Shown: piece by piece, positions 8,014 through 10,986 of the stretch
How positions within the stretch are numbered: position 1 is the stretch's first letter
Layout of the letters: every line of letters begins with the position of its first letter
Source: Ichthyophonus hoferi
Lineage: Eukaryota; Opisthokonta; Ichthyosporea; Ichthyophonida; Ichthyophonidae
Direction: 5' to 3'
Length of the DNA: 10,986 nt
Assembly: GCA_002751075.1 (NCBI GenBank)
Contig: NAOQ01000318.1
Location: forward strand, 64,514-75,499
Position numbers and translations under genes: made by a program
The notes under the pieces: model-generated
Told to the model about the DNA's origin: nothing
The model's database searches: none
What the model saw: the letters and a program-made list of their open reading frames with translations, nothing else

Positions 8014-8217
8014 AATAGAATCAAGAGCCCCCAAATAAGTCTCACAAGCAAATTTCTTGTAATTTTAAAACTAGTATATTATATGTAGGGTACTTCAAAG
8101 CAATGCATTAATTAATTAGATATTTATTATTATAGTTACTTTACGTTTTATATTTAGTTATATTTGTCAGAAGGCATGTTATCTTGCATGCTATTAAAGC
8201 TACAATAGATCACTGAA

Positions 8218-9606
8218 ATGGGGAAAAAGCAAAGTCAAAACGCTCAGACAGGTAAGATCTAACCATCAGTAAAAACTCATACTTTAATTAATGAATCAAA
8301 TTAAAATTGGGCTATTATTCCTTAAAATAAAAAGCAAATGTATTATCATAAATTGCATAAATTACTCATGAAACTGTCGATAAATCAGGAAAAGAAAAAA
8401 ACTTACAAATACATACTTCACACAATTTAGGTGGCTATTGTAGTATAATATGCTCTCACTGAAATGTTATGATACTTTTTAATTCTACATGAGAGAAACA
8501 GCTTCCTGAAATGGAATGCTGTTGATTATATAACCAAATTATACGTGGTAAGGTAAGTATATTTAGGGTTGACCTTGATTACTGTTGTGGATTTCAGCCT
8601 GCATAGTATTTGTTAATATTATATTGCAGTCATTTCCTTTCTGTTCTGTCTTTAGTATCTCATTGTGGGATAGTTATTACTGCAAATTTCAGCCTAAGAA
8701 GTAATTAGTTCACCCATGTTCAGGGTGGTAGCCAAATATTTCAAGCAATAAATTTTAAATAAAAATTGCATAGTCTTTATTCGGTATCACTATAGAGTCA
8801 AGATTCTATAATCAATATCGAACAGAACCTTCCCATGCTTTCTCAATGTAGCACTTTTGTCATAGATTAACTACAATTATAATATGTTATATTTCAAACA
8901 TCAAGACATCAAGACGTCGAAATTGTAAAGTGCAATTTGTCCCCTCTACACGATGTCACTGCAGCAGCACATGGACCAATCCAAGGCATTTGTTTATTTA
9001 TAATTACATTTTTTAATTACTAACTATTCTGGATTATTTACTCCTACCCCTGCATACATTTACTGAATCAGAAATAGCATTACAGTATTCTTCTAAACAT
9101 CGTTTAACAATGTAAACAGATTGGGAAATGGAGAAATAATTAATAGCTGCACATTCATTGGTATAAATAAGGGTTTACTCTACTAATTTTATTGGTTAAT
9201 AAGTCTGATAAATAGATGGCATATTTTATATATCCTTTCATGGCAATGGTGTCTATATGCATTTTCAATAGGAAGACCAATTTAAGTGAAAGACAAAGTT
9301 GTATAAGGATATATATAATTACCAATCTTAAGCCCCTTTTGCAATAAAACAGAATATTAAAGAATTTTTTCTGTAATGCAGAAAGGACTGTTTTTGACAA
9401 AACATATAAAGCTTATTTATGTAATTGGATATTAGACTAGTATATGTATAAAAATAAAATTCGGGACATAAATTTGATCAGAGTTTATTTACTCATATGA
9501 TATTACTATTATTACAGTAACTGTCCACAAGAATCGGAGACTCTGGATCAATGAACAAACAGACTACTGCGGACTCTTCATCAGAAAATTAATTGATAAA
9601 CGTTGA
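8218..9606 (+). CDS. Possible two-exon microgene, 40-residue basic protein with MGKKQS start
   Basis: Exon 8218-8251 begins ATGG with G at -3 (a strong start context), encodes MGKKQSQNAQT and ends at a good donor G|GTAAGA in phase 1. An acceptor ATTATTACAG at 9516-9517 opens exon 9518-9606, which reads on in the matching phase through VTVHKNRRLWINEQTDYCG and a basic end (RKLIDKR) to TGA. The total is 123 bases, 40 residues plus stop. MGKKQS fits the MGxxxS N-myristoylation pattern, and nearby Lys and Arg would aid membrane binding. The second exon is less AT-rich than its surroundings and uses Trp, Cys, Asp and Tyr. The family is not recognised. Further exons may exist inside the 1.27-kb intron. 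Confidence 0.33.
8252..9517 (+). other. AT-rich stretch, intron of the proposed microgene
   Basis: It holds copy B of the diverged repeat, a direct duplication ACATCAAG-ACATCAAG near 8899, and a strong isolated donor-like GTAAGTAT at 8553. A minus-strand frame open at 9155-9400 lacks an ATG start and has no splice support. Otherwise nothing is recognised. Confidence 0.3.
8703..8795. repeat. Diverged repeat, copy B (partner at 7921-8013)
   Basis: Same orientation as copy A, 782 bases downstream. Outside the 93-base ungapped block the upstream similarity drops quickly, which suggests a sharp left edge near the AATTA at 8703. Confidence 0.65.
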
Positions 9607-10633
9607 CACTTCTTCAAAACCATCATAATTACTGCATGCATATAGACTATATTAAGGTAGAACTAATTTATTATATTAGCACACATAAGTGTTAAAAGTT
9701 ACTATTATATAGTACATCAATACCTAGCACACAATTAATGTTGGGATCATTAATTCTTATCAGGAATTCAAAATGCAACTATATAGACTAGAGAGAGGTC
9801 ACTCACTTTAATTTTTTTCAAAAGGCAATTAAGTAAAGAAATCTTATGTTTTACAGACATAAAGAGTAAATTTTAATAATACGTAATGAAAAGGTAGAAC
9901 ATATATCACTCATTACTGTATAGATAATAAATAAACATCATTGTGATTAATTAGAAATTGCCTGCTAGAATAATCTTACGACTTAAATATTCAATGCCTA
10001 TTGGTAGATTGTAACCAATAGAAGGCACGTAATGTAATTGAACGGAATTATCAAATAAAGTAGGATATGTTTTTATGTCCCAAGGAACTGGTCTTGCAGA
10101 TTAGTCTTACAATAAAAACAGTAAAATAAACTTACCTAATTTAATGTATTATGTAATTTATTATATCATATGTATATACTAAGTGAATTGGGATAATTAT
10201 TTCTATAATGGGTATGGTTCAAATCAAAGCATGAGTTTAATATAACCAAATTTGTATAATGTGCAAGGTGATTTCATTGGTGCCTTAGATGTACCTACAT
10301 AAGCATCGCGTGCATTCCATTCACACGGTTTCTCTAGGCCAATAATCATTCAGAAAAACAACATACAAACATATTATAAAATTATAAATATATATTTCAT
10401 TCGCTACAAATATTATTATCCTTTATACATAAAGTACATATCTATATTTTGGCGCGTTAATGGGATCCTTTTAACTAATAATTCCCGTATTAAATAGTAT
10501 ATGCACGATGCACAGTTTGGTGCACGTAGCATAAATAATAAAACCTATAATAATACCAAGTGAATATAGTAGCATGTTAATAATTTTATATAAAGTGCAA
10601 CGTAGGAATCTAACTTTATAACACTCTTTAATC
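9607..10633. other. AT-rich non-coding region
   Basis: No supported gene was found. AATAAA hexamers occur (for example around 9928 and 10055) and could serve the proposed microgene. A minus-strand frame is open from 10740 down to 10471 (89 codons, with a hydrophobic stretch), but it begins near the microsatellite and has no further support. Confidence 0.35.
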
Positions 10634-10680
10634 ATGGGGTTTCTAGATGGTAATATTCCCAAGGCTTCAAAATATACACG
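10634..10680 (+). CDS. Possible first coding exon of a gene leaving the window
   Basis: ATG at 10634 has A at -3 and G at +4, follows an in-frame TAA at 10619-10621, and reads [15 protein letters not shown] plus two bases to a strong donor CG|GTAAGTAT at 10681. The donor match is excellent, but the exon is short and no second exon is present before the window ends, so coding status is unproven. The overlapping minus-strand open frame is the competing reading. Confidence 0.2.
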
Positions 10681-10740
10681 GTAAGTATGACCAAGTACGT
10701 ATATTTGTATATAACCACATACATGCATACATCCACACAT

Positions 10741-10755
10741 ACCTACCTACCTACC

Positions 10756-10793
<38 letters not shown>

Positions 10794-10955
10794 TACGTAC
10801 ATACATGCATATACATACATACATATATACATACATTACATACATATACATACATATATACATACGTACTACATATATATATGTACAAGCATACATACAT
10901 ACATATATACATACATACATACATAAATACATATATACATACATACATACATAAA

Positions 10956-10986
<31 letters not shown>
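10741..10986. repeat. Compound microsatellite: (ACCT)n, (AT)n, (ACAT)n
   Basis: Four ACCT-type units are followed by an AT run of about 28 bases to about 10786. ACAT/ATAC tetranucleotides with AT interruptions then continue to the window edge. Long open frames on both strands here are artefacts of the repeat (Tyr-Ile or Met-Tyr-Val-Cys periodicity). Confidence 0.95.

Larger units (their letters stand above)
7430..8217. other. AT-rich intergenic region
   Basis: No convincing exon was found. It contains a perfect CRE-type palindrome TGACGTCA at 7617-7624, several ATTAATTAA-like runs, a short duplication of TAATTTTGATAT near 7742-7768, and one copy of a diverged repeat at 7921-8013. Confidence 0.45.

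Noticed and set aside
8502-8552. Possible 51-base exon before the strong donor GTAAGTAT at 8553
   Set aside because: It is open only in phase 2, which does not fit between the two microgene exons (phase 1), and no other partner exon was found.
9155-9400. Minus-strand open frame of 81 codons
   Set aside because: No ATG at its start, AT-driven composition, no splice sites or neighbours to support it.
10471-10740. Minus-strand open frame of 89 codons with a hydrophobic segment
   Set aside because: Its only early ATG lies next to the microsatellite, the hydrophobicity follows from AT-rich codons, and it conflicts with a strong plus-strand donor. Not excluded, but not supported.
10687-10984. Long Tyr/Ile and Met/Tyr/Val/Cys frames on both strands
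   Set aside because: They are products of the ACAT/AT microsatellite, not genes.

Overview
The window is AT-rich eukaryotic DNA, most likely from an invertebrate animal. Coding sequence is broken by GT-AG introns of about 170 to 640 bases. Several introns carry near-perfect TACTAAC/TACTAAT branch sites. The non-coding DNA is full of ACAT/TATG and AT microsatellites. The exact phylum cannot be read from the sequence. No rRNA, tRNA, CRISPR array, intact transposon or recognisable viral fossil was seen.

Layout: bases 1-319 are the 5' flank, including a TATAAA set inside a perfect 8-bp inverted repeat. Bases 320-7206 hold one plus-strand gene that I rebuilt as 13 exons with fully consistent splice phases, giving an 877-residue protein. 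Exon 1 (391 residues) encodes an acidic, probably disordered region with a degenerate array of tryptophan-centred repeats and one exact DSGxxS degron-like motif. Exons 2-13 encode a mostly helical region with two strongly hydrophobic stretches. I do not recognise the family. A further coding-like stretch at 7324-7429 may be an alternative last exon.

Bases 7430-10633 are AT-rich and mostly non-coding. They contain two diverged copies of a repeat (7921-8013 and 8703-8795, about 74% identical by hand count without gaps). They also contain a possible two-exon microgene (8218-8251 joined to 9518-9606) that would encode a 40-residue protein with an N-myristoylation-type start, MGKKQS. At 10634-10680 a second short ATG-led stretch ends at a strong splice donor and may be the first exon of a gene running out of the window. 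The last 250 bases are a compound microsatellite.

The main gene is well supported by phase-consistent splicing. The microgene and the terminal exon are hypotheses. Nothing in the window shows that the genes work together.
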